From Nonomuraea helvata (lineage in GTDB: Bacteria; Actinomycetota; Actinomycetes; Streptosporangiales; Streptosporangiaceae): a DNA stretch of 64,000 nt. How positions within the stretch are numbered: the first letter of the stretch is position 1; every line of letters starts with the position of its first letter. Both the position numbers and the translations under genes were made by a program. The notes beneath the pieces are model-generated. The model was not told the DNA's origin, made no database searches, and worked only from the letters and a program-made list of their open reading frames with translations. This document shows, piece after piece, positions 33,860 through 42,424 of this stretch. The stretch spans positions 558,001 to 622,000 of the forward strand of contig NZ_BAAAXV010000009.1 of NCBI RefSeq assembly GCF_039535785.1. Direction: 5' to 3'.

Positions 33860-35104
33860 ATGCGATCACGCACCCCCCTGCTCGCATTGCTCGTCAGCGC
33901 ATTGGCGTTACCCCTGACGCCGCCGGCCGCCTCCGCCGCCACGCAGGCCGCGCAGGAGACGTACATCGTCCAGCTCAAGCCGACGCTGCGGGCGGCACCC
34001 CGCTCCGCCGCCCAGGACCAGGTGTCGCAGTACGGCGGCGAGCTCGTCGGCGTCTACGAGCACGCGTTCAAGGGCTACACCGCCCGCCTCAGCGCGACCG
34101 CCGCCGAGCGGCTCAAGCAGAACCCGAACGTGCTCAGCGTCGAACCCGACGCCGTGGTGACGACGTTCGCCCAGACCACGCCCACGGGCGTCAGGCGCAT
34201 CTTCGCCCCCGCCAACCCCAATCTGGACATCGACGGCGTCGATGACGTGCGCGTCGACGTGGACGTCGCGGTCGTCGACACCGGCGTGGACTACACCCAC
34301 CCCGACCTGAACGTGGTCGCCCGCGCCAACTGCGTGACCGGCGTCTGCCTCAACAACACCGGCACCGACGACAACGGCCACGGCTCACACGTGGCGGGCA
34401 TCATCGGCGCCAAGGACAACACCATCGGCTCGGTCGGCGTCGCGCCCGGGGCCCGCATCCACGGCGTCAAGGTGCTCAACTCGGCCGGCTCCGGCACCCT
34501 GTCGGCCATCGCGGCCGGCATCGACTGGGTGGTGGCACGGGCCTCCACCATCGAGGTCATCAACCTGAGCCTGGGCTGCAGCGGCTGCTCGAGCAGTGCC
34601 ATCAGCACCGCGATCACGAACGCCGTCAACAAGGGCATCGTGGTCGTCGTGGCCGCGGGCAACAGCCACGCGAACACGTCCTCCTTCTTCCCCGCCAACC
34701 ACCCGGACGTGGTCACGGTCTCGGCGCTGACCGACAACGACGGCCTGCCCGGCGGCGCGGGCGGCAGCACGCTCTCGTGCCGCAGCGAGACCGACCAGGA
34801 CGACACCTCGGCGTTCTACTCCAACTTCGGCTCCACTGTCGAGATCACCGCGCCGGGCACCTGCATCTACTCGACGTGGATGAACGGCGGCTACAACACG
34901 ATCAGCGGCACCTCGATGGCCAGCCCCCACGTGGCGGGCGCGGCCGGCATCCTCACCTCGGGCAGCCGCAAGCCGACGACCAGGGCGGGCGCGCTGGCCG
35001 TACGCACCAAACTGATCGCCACCGGCAACTCCAACTGGACCGACGACTCGGGTGACGGCGTCAAGGAGCCGCTGCTCGACGTGCACGACTCCACGCAGTA
35101 CTAG
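33860..35104 (+). CDS. Secreted subtilisin-like serine protease (S8)
   Basis: A 414-residue secreted subtilase. The signal peptide ends near AASA (about 27). Residues 30-105 are an I9-type inhibitor prodomain (ETYIVQLKP, GYTARLSATAAERLKQNPNVLSVEPDA). The catalytic triad is Asp in AVVDTGVDYTHPDL, His in DNGHGSHVAGIIGA and Ser in GTSMASPHVAGA. Cysteine pairs (NCVTGVCL, LGCSGCS) suggest disulfides. It is expected to self-process and degrade proteins outside. The upstream 150 bases hold the preceding terminator and an A/T-rich stretch suitable for its own promoter. Confidence 0.95.
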   Translation: MRSRTPLLALLVSALALPLTPPAASAATQAAQETYIVQLKPTLRAAPRSAAQDQVSQYGGELVGVYEHAFKGYTARLSATAAERLKQNPNVLSVEPDAVVTTFAQTTPTGVRRIFAPANPNLDIDGVDDVRVDVDVAVVDTGVDYTHPDLNVVARANCVTGVCLNNTGTDDNGHGSHVAGIIGAKDNTIGSVGVAPGARIHGVKVLNSAGSGTLSAIAAGIDWVVARASTIEVINLSLGCSGCSSSAISTAITNAVNKGIVVVVAAGNSHANTSSFFPANHPDVVTVSALTDNDGLPGGAGGSTLSCRSETDQDDTSAFYSNFGSTVEITAPGTCIYSTWMNGGYNTISGTSMASPHVAGAAGILTSGSRKPTTRAGALAVRTKLIATGNSNWTDDSGDGVKEPLLDVHDSTQY

Positions 35105-35119
35105 AGGACCATCCTGGAA

Positions 35120-35156
35120 GGGCGGTACGCGGATCCCGCAGCGCCGCGTGCCGCCC
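35120..35156 (+). terminator. Terminator after the subtilase gene
   Basis: GGGCGGTACGCGG pairs with CCGCGTGCCGCCC over 13 bp with one G-U wobble and an 11-base loop, starting 16 bases past the stop. It also lies just beyond the convergent DinB gene. Confidence 0.75.
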
Positions 35157-35166
35157 GCCCCTCTTC

Positions 35167-35679
35167 TCAGCTTTCGGCCAGCTCCCGGGCGATGTCGAGG
35201 TGCCCGGCGTGCCGCATGTACTCCTCCAGGACGTGGAACATGATCCATGCCAGCGTCGGAGGCTCCTTGGGCGGCTGGAACCTGCCGATCCGCGAGGCCA
35301 CGTCCGACAGGCTCGCCTTCGCCACGATCTGCCTGGACCGCTCGCACTGCGCCAGGTAGAACCCCTTGAGTTCCGCCGGCGACTCCCCCGCGACGAGCGC
35401 GCCGTCCTGGTCGCGGTCTCCGTTCGCATCCGGCACCTGCTCGCCGGCGAAGTCCCACTGGAACCAGCGCCGCTCCATGAACGCCAGATGCTTGAGCATC
35501 GCCGCCGCCGTCCACCCGGACGGCACCCGGCTCACCTCGGGCTCGGGGAACCCGTCCAGCTTGCGCAGGATCTCCTCGCGGTAGTGATCGAGGTAACCCT
35601 CCAGCAACTGCCGGGGGTCGGACAACTGCTTCGAAGGTTCGCTCACGTGTCTGATTATTCGCTCGCTGCGCTCGCTCAT
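35167..35679 (-). CDS. DinB/DUF664-family protein
   Basis: About 170 residues, a four-helix DinB-like protein. TAAAMLKHLAFMERRWFQWDF carries the first metal-type His and MFHVLEEYMRHAGHLDIARE the paired His residues. Such proteins include bacillithiol/mycothiol-dependent transferases and many of unknown role. The ATG at 35679 or the in-frame GTG at 35646 (VSEPSKQL) may start it; the intervening SERSERII looks like a repeated palindromic leader sequence. It follows the glpD stop by two bases, so it is probably co-transcribed with glpD. Confidence 0.8.
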   Translation of the reverse strand: MSERSERIIRHVSEPSKQLSDPRQLLEGYLDHYREEILRKLDGFPEPEVSRVPSGWTAAAMLKHLAFMERRWFQWDFAGEQVPDANGDRDQDGALVAGESPAELKGFYLAQCERSRQIVAKASLSDVASRIGRFQPPKEPPTLAWIMFHVLEEYMRHAGHLDIARELAES

Positions 35680-35681
35680 GG

Positions 35682-37415
35682 TCAATGCTCCGGGACGACG
35701 ACGGGGACGATCTCCGGCGCGCCGAGCCTGATCGCGTCGGCCTCCTGGTCGGAGTCCTGCTCCTGCGAGCGCCGCTCGGCCTCGACCCGCTTGGCGTAGT
35801 ATTCCACCTCCCTCTTCACCTGCTCGCCGTCCCAGTCCAGCGGCCCGGCCAGCAGCTCGGCCGCCTCCTGCGCCACGGCCAGACCGCGGTGGAAGGTCTC
35901 GATGGAGATGCGCGTACGCCGGGTCAGCACGTCGTTGAGGTGCCTGGCCCCCTCGTGGGTGGCGGCGTAGACGATCTCGGCGCGCAGATAGTCGTCGGCC
36001 CCCGACAGCGGCCTGCCCAGCGACGGGTCGCGTTCGATCAGCTCCAGCACCTCGTCGATCAGCGAGCCGTAGCGCTGCAGCAGGTGCTCGATCCTGGCCA
36101 CGTGCAGCCCCGAGGTGTGGGCCAGGCGGTGCCTGGAGTTCCACAGCGCCTGGTAGCCCTCCGCGCCGGCGAGCGGGATGCGGTCGGTGCACGAGCCCGG
36201 CACCCGCTGGCCGAGCCCGTGCACCACCGTGTCCACCGCGTCCTTGGCCATGACCCGGTACGTCGTGTACTTCCCGCCGGCGATCATCACCAGGCCCGGC
36301 ACCGGGTGCGTCACCACGTGCTCCCTGGACAGCTTGGACGTCTCGTCGGACTCGCCCGACAGCAGCGGCCGCAACCCCGCGTAGACGCCTTCGACGTCGT
36401 CACGGGTGAGGGGGACGGACAGGACGGCGTTCACGTGATCGAGCAGGTAGTCGATGTCCGTGCGGGAGGCGGCCGGGTGAACCTTGTCGAGCGTCCAGTC
36501 CGTGTCGGTGGTGCCGATGATCCAGTGGCGACCCCAGGGGATCACGAAGAGCACCGACTTCTCCGTACGCAGGATGATCCCGGTCAGCGAGTGGATCCGG
36601 TCCCTGGGCACCACGAGGTGGATGCCCTTGGAGGCGCGTACGTGGATCTGGCCGCGGCCGCCGACGAGCTGCTGGATGTCGTCGGTCCAGACGCCGGTGG
36701 CGTTCACCACCTGCTGGGCGCGTACCTCCAGCTCGTCGCCGAGCTCCAGGTCGCGCACGCGCACGCCGGTGACCCGCTCGCCCTCCCGCAGGAACCCCAC
36801 CACCTGCGCCCGCGGCGCGATGAGGGCGCCGTAGGTGGCGGCGGTGCGCAGCAGGGTCGTCACGTAACGGGCGTCGTCCACCTGCGCGTCCCAGTACTGG
36901 ACGGCGCCCGTGAAGGCGGTCTTCTTCAGCGCCGGAGCCAGCCGCAGCGCCCGCGACCTGGACAGGTGCCGGTGGCCCGGCACGCCGCGGGCGATCCCGG
37001 TCGCCAGGCCGAGCGTGTCGTAGAGCGCCACGCCCGCGCCGACGTACGGCCGCTCCCAGGCGAAGTGGGTCAGCGGGAAGAGGAACGGCACCGGCCTGAC
37101 CAGGTGCGGCGCGATCCGCTGGAGCAGCAGCGCGCGCTCCTGCAGGGCCTCGCGCACCAGCTCGAAGTTGAGCTGCTCCAGGTAGCGCAGGCCGCCGTGG
37201 ATGAGCTTGGACGAGCGGGAGGACGTGCCGGAGGCGAAGTCCCTGGCCTCGACCAGCGCCACGTCGAGCCCCCGGGTCGCGGCGTCGAGCGCGATCCCCG
37301 CCCCCACGACGCCGCCGCCCACCACGACCACGTCGAAGTCCTGCGCGGCCATGCGCTCCAGCGCCTCGGTCCGCTCCGCGGGCCCGAGCCGAGCCACACA
37401 TCTTCCCGGCGTCAT
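35682..37415 (-). CDS. glpD: Glycerol-3-phosphate dehydrogenase (FAD, aerobic)
   Basis: A 577-residue flavoenzyme that oxidises glycerol-3-phosphate to dihydroxyacetone phosphate, passing electrons to quinones at the membrane. DVVVVGGGVVGAGIALDAATRG is split as VVVVGGGVVGAG plus the following helix and binds FAD. SGTSSRSSKLIHGGLRYLEQ, VNATGVWTDDIQ and VIPWGRHWIIGTTDTDW are GlpD signatures. The C-terminal DAO domain (EIVYAATHEGARHLNDVLTRR) is complete. The ATG at 37415 follows AGGGGGAG. It neighbours the amino-sugar locus, whose aldolase also makes dihydroxyacetone phosphate. Confidence 0.95.
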   Translation of the reverse strand: MTPGRCVARLGPAERTEALERMAAQDFDVVVVGGGVVGAGIALDAATRGLDVALVEARDFASGTSSRSSKLIHGGLRYLEQLNFELVREALQERALLLQRIAPHLVRPVPFLFPLTHFAWERPYVGAGVALYDTLGLATGIARGVPGHRHLSRSRALRLAPALKKTAFTGAVQYWDAQVDDARYVTTLLRTAATYGALIAPRAQVVGFLREGERVTGVRVRDLELGDELEVRAQQVVNATGVWTDDIQQLVGGRGQIHVRASKGIHLVVPRDRIHSLTGIILRTEKSVLFVIPWGRHWIIGTTDTDWTLDKVHPAASRTDIDYLLDHVNAVLSVPLTRDDVEGVYAGLRPLLSGESDETSKLSREHVVTHPVPGLVMIAGGKYTTYRVMAKDAVDTVVHGLGQRVPGSCTDRIPLAGAEGYQALWNSRHRLAHTSGLHVARIEHLLQRYGSLIDEVLELIERDPSLGRPLSGADDYLRAEIVYAATHEGARHLNDVLTRRTRISIETFHRGLAVAQEAAELLAGPLDWDGEQVKREVEYYAKRVEAERRSQEQDSDQEADAIRLGAPEIVPVVVPEH

Positions 37416-37629
37416 ATCTCCCCCTGGTACGGCTTTGTCGCCTGCGCTCCATACCTACCCTCGGGCCCCTCGCCCTGTAACGCCACCGCCCAAGTGCGGG
37501 CCTCGCCGGCGTCGTGTGAACCGCCGCACGCGTCCAACCCACCGGCCCTCCTCTTCCCCTCCAAGAGGACAGAAGAGACATCGGTGGGACAGCCGTGTGC
37601 GACCTTCGCCCTAGGGGACGGACGCCGGG

Positions 37630-38400
37630 TCAGGCGCGGACGACCTTCACCCCCGCGTCCGTCAGCTCCCCGGCCAGCGCGTCGGAGAGCTGGTCATCCG
37701 TGACCAGCGTGTCGATCTGGCCGATCGGACAGATCCGCGAGAAGGCCCGCTTGCCGATCTTGGAGGAGTCGGCCACCACGACGACCTGCGCCGCCCGGCT
37801 GATCAGCAGGTGGTTGACGCTGGCCTCCCCTTCGTGATGCGCCGAGGCCCCCACCTCGACGTCCAGCGCGTCCACACCCAGGAACGCCACGTCCAGCGTC
37901 ACCTGCTCCAGCACCCCGGTCGCCAGCGGCCCGATGAGCTCGTACGACTGCTGCCTGGCCACCCCGCCCGTCACCACGATCTTGACGTGCTGCCGTACGG
38001 TCAGCTCGGCCGCGATGTTCAGCGCGTTCGTGACGATCGTGAACCCGCTCTCCAGCGTCGGCGTCGTCGCGAGCGTGCGCGCCAGCTCCGACGTGGTGGT
38101 GCCGCCGTTGAGCCCCACCACAGCCCCGGGCGTCACCAGCTCGGCCGCCGCGGCGGCGATGCGGTGCTTCTCGCCGGCGTGCCTGGCCGTCTTGTACCGC
38201 AGCGGCAGGTCGTAGCTCACGCTCTGCGCGACCGCGCCGCCCCGCGTGCGCATGAGCATCTGCTGCTGCGCGAGCTGGTCGAAATCCCGCCGGATCGTCG
38301 CGGTGGAGACGTCGAGCGCCCGGGCGGCCTCCTCCACCGACAGCCTGCCCTCCTGGGCCAGCAGCTCGAGGATGGCGTTCCAGCGGTCGTAGCGGGACAC
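37630..38400 (-). CDS. DeoR-family transcriptional repressor of the amino-sugar locus
   Basis: A 256-residue DeoR/GlpR-type regulator. Residues 1-60 form the winged helix: RLSVEEAARALDVSTATIRRDFDQLAQQ with the RRD signature, then MRTRGGAV. The sugar-phosphate-sensing domain has GLNGGTTTSELARTLA, IVTNALNIAAEL, VTGG, FLGVDALDVEVG and VVADSSKIGK. The GTG at 38400 with a perfect AGGAGG is clear. It is divergent from the agaS-like gene, so a sugar phosphate probably relieves repression of that operon. A 16-17-bp repeat array lies directly upstream. Confidence 0.93.
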   Translation of the reverse strand: MSRYDRWNAILELLAQEGRLSVEEAARALDVSTATIRRDFDQLAQQQMLMRTRGGAVAQSVSYDLPLRYKTARHAGEKHRIAAAAAELVTPGAVVGLNGGTTTSELARTLATTPTLESGFTIVTNALNIAAELTVRQHVKIVVTGGVARQQSYELIGPLATGVLEQVTLDVAFLGVDALDVEVGASAHHEGEASVNHLLISRAAQVVVVADSSKIGKRAFSRICPIGQIDTLVTDDQLSDALAGELTDAGVKVVRA

Positions 38401-38575
38401 GAGGCCTCCTAGGCGATGGCGACAAGAGCGGGTGGCGACAAGAGCAGGTGGTGACAGGGGACAGGTGGCGACAAGGGCAAGCGTGGCACAACGGCACAGG
38501 ACAGGGCCACCGGTGTCCATTAATGCTCCTTCCTGATATAAATCCAGCAGAAACAATCAATCTCCGGGGAGGCAA
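38401..38575. promoter_or_regulatory. Divergent regulatory region of the amino-sugar locus
   Basis: A 175-base gap. The left part holds direct repeats at a 16-17-base period. The right part, CTGATATAAATCCAGC and onward to CAGAAACAATCAATC, is unusually A/T-rich for this genome and probably holds the agaS operon promoter. GGGGAGG just before 38576 is its ribosome site. The DeoR protein is the obvious binder, but its exact site is not proven. Confidence 0.6.
38417..38478. repeat. Direct repeats at 16-17-base spacing upstream of the DeoR gene
   Basis: TGGCGACAAGAGC begins at 38417 and 38433, a variant TGGTGACAGGGG at 38449, and TGGCGACAAGGGC at 38466. A weaker TGGCACA follows at 38484. The spacing (16, 16, 17) is about one and a half helical turns. 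It may be an operator array or a slippage product. Confidence 0.75.
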
Positions 38576-39451
38576 GTGGTGACCACCCACACCGAGGCCG
38601 AGATCGCGTCCCAGCCGTCGTGCTGGCGGCGCGCCGTCGCGAGCGTTCCCGCCGACGCGCTGCCGCGCCAGGGCGAGCGGGTCGCCGTCGTCGGCTGCGG
38701 CACGTCGTGGTTCATCGCGATGGCGTACGCCGTGCTGCGCGAGCGGGCCGGCCACGGCGAGACCGACGCCTTCGCCGCCTCCGAGGCCCCGATCGGCCGC
38801 TCGTACGACCGCGTGCTCGCCCTGAGCCGCTCCGGCACCACGACCGAGGTGCTGGAGCTGCTCGCCAGGACGGACACGCAGACCACGGCCATCACCGCCG
38901 ACCCCAACACGCCGATCATGAAGGCCGCCGACAAGGTCGTCGTGCTCGACTACGCCGACGAGCGGTCGGTCGTGCAGACCAGGTTCGCCACCACGCAGCT
39001 CGCCCTGCTGCGTGCCAGCCTCGGCGAGGACCTCACGCAGGCCGTCGAGGACGCCGAGGAGGCCCTGGCCGCGCCGCTGCCGGACGAGCTGGTGGGGGCC
39101 GAGCAGTTCAGCTTCCTCGGCACCGGCTGGTCGGTCGGGCTGGCGCAGGAGGCAGCGCTGAAGATGCGCGAGGCGTCCCGCTCGTGGACGGAGGCGTACC
39201 CGGCGATGGAGTACCGGCACGGCCCGATCAGCATCGCCGCCCCCGGGCGCGTGACCTGGATGCTCGGCACCGCGCCCGAGGGCCTGCGCGCGCAGGTCGA
39301 GGAGACCGGCGGGACGTTCTTCGAGACCGCGCTCGACCCGATGGCCGAGCTGATCAGGGCGCAGCGGGTGGCCGTCGCCCGGGCGTTCGCGCAGGGGCTG
39401 AACCCCGACGAGCCCATGCACCTCACGCGATCTGTGATCCTTTCTTCATGA
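38576..39451 (+). CDS. agaS: SIS-domain sugar-phosphate isomerase/deaminase (AgaS/GlmS-like)
   Basis: A 291-residue protein with two SIS domains. VVGCGTSWFIAMAY is the first phosphosugar loop, LALSRSGTTTEVLELL the second, and FLGTGWSVGLAQEAALKMREAS plus AYPAMEYRHGPIS complete the pattern. It lacks the GlmS amidotransferase domain. In this setting it probably deaminates galactosamine-6-P to tagatose-6-P. Glucosamine-6-P deamination is an alternative. Adjacent GTG codons at 38576 and 38579 follow GGGGAGG. Its stop overlaps the nagA ATG by four bases (ATGA). Confidence 0.8.
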   Translation: MVTTHTEAEIASQPSCWRRAVASVPADALPRQGERVAVVGCGTSWFIAMAYAVLRERAGHGETDAFAASEAPIGRSYDRVLALSRSGTTTEVLELLARTDTQTTAITADPNTPIMKAADKVVVLDYADERSVVQTRFATTQLALLRASLGEDLTQAVEDAEEALAAPLPDELVGAEQFSFLGTGWSVGLAQEAALKMREASRSWTEAYPAMEYRHGPISIAAPGRVTWMLGTAPEGLRAQVEETGGTFFETALDPMAELIRAQRVAVARAFAQGLNPDEPMHLTRSVILSS

Positions 39452-40584
39452 GCCTTACTCTTGCCGACGCCAGGATCGTGACCCCCGAGGGAGTTCACGA
39501 GGGGTGGCTGACCATCGAAGACGGCCGCATCACGCATGTCGGCCGCGGATCCGCACCGGGTCAGGGCCTGAGCGTGGGCGGGCGGCACGTCATCCCGGGG
39601 TTCGTGGACATCCACAACCACGGCGGGGCGGGCGGCTCGTTCCCGACCGGCGAGCAGGACAAGGCACGTGAGGCCGTCGAGCTGCACCGCCGCCACGGCA
39701 CCACCACGACGATGGCGAGCCTGGTCACCGACTCGCCCGACGGCCTGATCCGGGCCGCGTCGGCGCTGGCCGAGCTCTGCGAGGAAGGGCTGCTGGCCGG
39801 CATCCACTTCGAGGGCCCGTACATCTCCAAGGCCCGCTGCGGCGCGCACGACCCGACCCTGCTCAGGGAGCCATCGCCGCGGGAGTTCGCGACGCTGGTC
39901 AAGGCGGGGCGCGGGCACGTACGCATGGTGACCATCGCGGCCGAGCTGCCCGGCGCCCTCGACACGATCCGCATGGCCGCCGCCGAAGGCGTGATCGCGG
40001 CGCTCGGCCACAGCGACGCCGACTATGACACGACGATCGCGGGCATCGAGGCGGGCGCGAGCGTGGCCACCCACCTCTACAACGCGATGCCGCCGCTCGG
40101 CCACCGCGCGCCCGGACCGGTGGCCGCGCTGCTCGACGACGAGCGGGTGACGGTGGAGCTGATCAACGACGGCGTGCACGTGCACCCCGCCATGCTGCGC
40201 CTGGCGTACGAGGTGGCGGGCCCCGGCAGGACGGCGCTGATCACGGACGCGATGTCGGCCACCGGCCTCGGCGACGGCGACTACGTGCTCGGCCCCATGC
40301 GGGTGCGCGTGGACGACGGCGTGGCCAGGCTGGTCGAGGGCGGCTCGATCGCGGGGTCCACGCTGACCATGGACGTCGCGTTCCGGCGCAGCGTCCAGGA
40401 GGTCGGGATGTCACTGCCCGACGCGGTCCAGGTGGCGTCCTTGACGCCCGCGCGGGTGCTGGGGCTGGCAGACAGGCTTGGCTCGATCGCCGTGGGCAAG
40501 GCGGCCGACCTGGTGGTGCTGTCCGACTCGCTGGAGGTGGCCGGTGTGATGAAGGACGGCGCCTGGGTCACGGAGCCCCGATGA
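39448..40584 (+). CDS. nagA: N-acetylhexosamine-6-phosphate deacetylase (NagA/AgaA)
   Basis: A 378-residue amidohydrolase. The HxH motif is VDIHNHGGAGG; the metal Glu is in HFEGPYIS; GHSDADYDTT, ATHLYNAMPPLGHR and LINDGVHVHP supply the other ligands, and LITDAMSATG the catalytic Asp. It removes acetate from GlcNAc-6-P or GalNAc-6-P. The ATG at 39448 overlaps the agaS stop, and its own stop overlaps the kinase start, so translation is coupled. GalNAc-6-P is the likelier substrate, given the kinase and aldolase downstream. Confidence 0.92.
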   Translation: MSLTLADARIVTPEGVHEGWLTIEDGRITHVGRGSAPGQGLSVGGRHVIPGFVDIHNHGGAGGSFPTGEQDKAREAVELHRRHGTTTTMASLVTDSPDGLIRAASALAELCEEGLLAGIHFEGPYISKARCGAHDPTLLREPSPREFATLVKAGRGHVRMVTIAAELPGALDTIRMAAAEGVIAALGHSDADYDTTIAGIEAGASVATHLYNAMPPLGHRAPGPVAALLDDERVTVELINDGVHVHPAMLRLAYEVAGPGRTALITDAMSATGLGDGDYVLGPMRVRVDDGVARLVEGGSIAGSTLTMDVAFRRSVQEVGMSLPDAVQVASLTPARVLGLADRLGSIAVGKAADLVVLSDSLEVAGVMKDGAWVTEPR

Positions 40585-41489
40585 TCCTCACCGTGACGCT
40601 CAACGCCGCGCTCGACGTGACCTACCAGGTCCCGGAGGTGGACTGGGACGGGGTCAACCGGGTCGGCGCGGTCCACAGACGGGCGGGCGGCAAGGGCGTC
40701 AACGTGGCCCGCGTCCTGGCCGCGCTCGGCCAGGACGTGCTGGTCACCGGGCTGGCGGGCGGGCCCACAGGGCGGGCGATCGAGGACGACCTGCGGGAGG
40801 CGGGCCTGCCGGGCGAGCTGTGCGCCATCGCCGCCGACTCCCGCACCACGCTGGCCGTCTCGGAGCAGGCCGGGACGCGCACCGCCCTCTTCAACGAGCC
40901 GGGGCCCGAGGTCACCCCCGCCGAGCTGGCGGGCTTCGTACGGCACTACGCATCGCTGCTCGCCACGGCCGACGCGGTCGTCCTCTCGGGCAGCCTCCCC
41001 CGCGGCGTCCCCGCCGACACCTACGCCCGGCTGGCCTCCATCGCCGCGGACCACGGGGTCCCCGCGATCGTGGACGCCGACGGCGACCCGCTCCGCCACG
41101 CGCCCAAGGGCCGTCCTTCCGTGGTCAAGCCCAACCGGGAGGAGCTGGCCAGGGCCGTGCCCGGCGGCACCCCGGCCGAGGGCGCCCAGGCGCTGCGCAG
41201 CCAGGGCGCCGAGGCCGTGGTGGTCTCCATGGGCGCCGACGGGCTGCTGGCGGTCACCGGGGAGGGGACGTTCACGGCGCGCATGCCGTACACCGTGCGC
41301 GGTAACCCGACGGGGGCGGGCGACTCGCTCGTCGCCGGGCTGGCGCTGGGTCTGGTGGAGTCGGCGCCGTGGCCCGACAGCCTCCGGAGGGCCGCGGCCC
41401 TCGGCGCGGCCGCCGTGGCCGCGCCCGTGGCGGGCGACTTCGACCCCGACGTGTACGCCGACATACATCCCCAGATCATCGTCACGTAA
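40581..41489 (+). CDS. 1-phosphofructokinase/tagatose-6-phosphate kinase family (PfkB)
   Basis: A 302-residue PfkB-family kinase. MILTVTLNAALDVTYQV and RRAGGKGVNVARVLAALG open it as in LacC and FruK. The substrate and ATP motifs are VKPNREEL, VSMGADGLL and the catalytic NPTGAGDSLVAGLALGL. In this operon tagatose-6-P to tagatose-1,6-bisP is the likely reaction. Fructose-1-P kinase (FruK) is the main alternative, but no fructose PTS gene is nearby. Overlaps with nagA (ATGA) and a 10-base gap to the aldolase fit one operon. Confidence 0.85.
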   Translation: MILTVTLNAALDVTYQVPEVDWDGVNRVGAVHRRAGGKGVNVARVLAALGQDVLVTGLAGGPTGRAIEDDLREAGLPGELCAIAADSRTTLAVSEQAGTRTALFNEPGPEVTPAELAGFVRHYASLLATADAVVLSGSLPRGVPADTYARLASIAADHGVPAIVDADGDPLRHAPKGRPSVVKPNREELARAVPGGTPAEGAQALRSQGAEAVVVSMGADGLLAVTGEGTFTARMPYTVRGNPTGAGDSLVAGLALGLVESAPWPDSLRRAAALGAAAVAAPVAGDFDPDVYADIHPQIIVT

Positions 41490-41499
41490 GGAGCCCGGC

Positions 41500-42324
41500 A
41501 TGCCCCTCGCCGCCATCGGCGACATCGTCAGCCAGTCGCCCGCCGGGGTGGGCGCGTTCAACGTGATCCAGCTCGAGCACGCCACCGCCATCGTGTCCGG
41601 CGCCGAGGCCCTGAGCCTGCCGGTCGTGCTGCAGATCAGCGAGAACTGCGTCCGCTACCACGGCGCGCTCGAGCCCGTCGCGCTGGCGGCCCTGGCGATC
41701 GCCAGGCGCGCCGAGGTGCCGGTCGCGGTCCACCTCGACCACGCCACCGACCGGGCGCTCGTGGAGGAGGCGGTGGGGCTGGGCCTGGGCTCGGTCATGT
41801 ACGACGCCTCGGCGCTGCCCGACGAGGAGAACGTCCGCACGACCGCCGAGGTCGCCGCCTGGTGCCACGAGCGCGGCGTGTGGGTGGAGGCCGAGCTGGG
41901 CGAGGTCGGGGGCAAGGACGGCGTGCACGCCCCCGGCGCGCGCACCAAGCCGCACGAGGCGGTCGACTACGTGGCCAGGACCGGCGTGGACGCGCTGGCC
42001 GTGGCCGTGGGCACCTCCCACGCCATGACCACCAAGGACGCGGTGCTGGACCTGGAGCTCATCGCCGAGCTGCGGGCCGCGGTGCCGGTACCGCTGGTGC
42101 TGCACGGCTCGTCAGGGGTGCCCGACGACGTGCTGCGCGAGGCCGTGCGGAACGGCATGAAGAAGATCAACATCGCGACGCACCTGAACAAGGCGTTCAC
42201 CGGCGCCGTGCGCGACTACCTGGCCCACGACGAGCGCGTCGTCGACTCCCGGAAATACCTCAAGGCCGGGCGCGACGCGGTGGCCAGGGAGGTCAGCCAC
42301 CTCCTGGGCGTCCTCGCGGGCTGA
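41500..42324 (+). CDS. Class II aldolase, tagatose-/fructose-bisphosphate type (GatY/KbaY-like)
   Basis: A 274-residue zinc aldolase. VAVHLDHATD carries the first zinc His, EAELGEVGGKDG the metal-site Glu, AVAVGTSHAM the second His region and PLVLHGSSGVPDD the third. KKINIATHLN is the substrate phosphate loop. It is a little shorter than FbaA, as in GatY/KbaY. It probably cleaves tagatose-1,6-bisP to dihydroxyacetone phosphate and glyceraldehyde-3-P, ending the amino-sugar route. AAGGAG precedes the ATG at 41500. Confidence 0.88.
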   Translation: MPLAAIGDIVSQSPAGVGAFNVIQLEHATAIVSGAEALSLPVVLQISENCVRYHGALEPVALAALAIARRAEVPVAVHLDHATDRALVEEAVGLGLGSVMYDASALPDEENVRTTAEVAAWCHERGVWVEAELGEVGGKDGVHAPGARTKPHEAVDYVARTGVDALAVAVGTSHAMTTKDAVLDLELIAELRAAVPVPLVLHGSSGVPDDVLREAVRNGMKKINIATHLNKAFTGAVRDYLAHDERVVDSRKYLKAGRDAVAREVSHLLGVLAG

Positions 42325-42424
42325 GCCGCTTGCGCATCATCACAGCGGAGCGGCCCTCGACCCCCTGCCGGCCGGTCTCGACGTAGCTGCTCGACGGCGG
42401 CCTTGTCCGCCGCTCCTGCCCGTC

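Noticed and set aside
35644..35679. A separate small gene at SERSERII before the DinB start
   Set aside because: The sequence is a short palindromic leader in frame with the DinB protein and is better treated as an alternative start.
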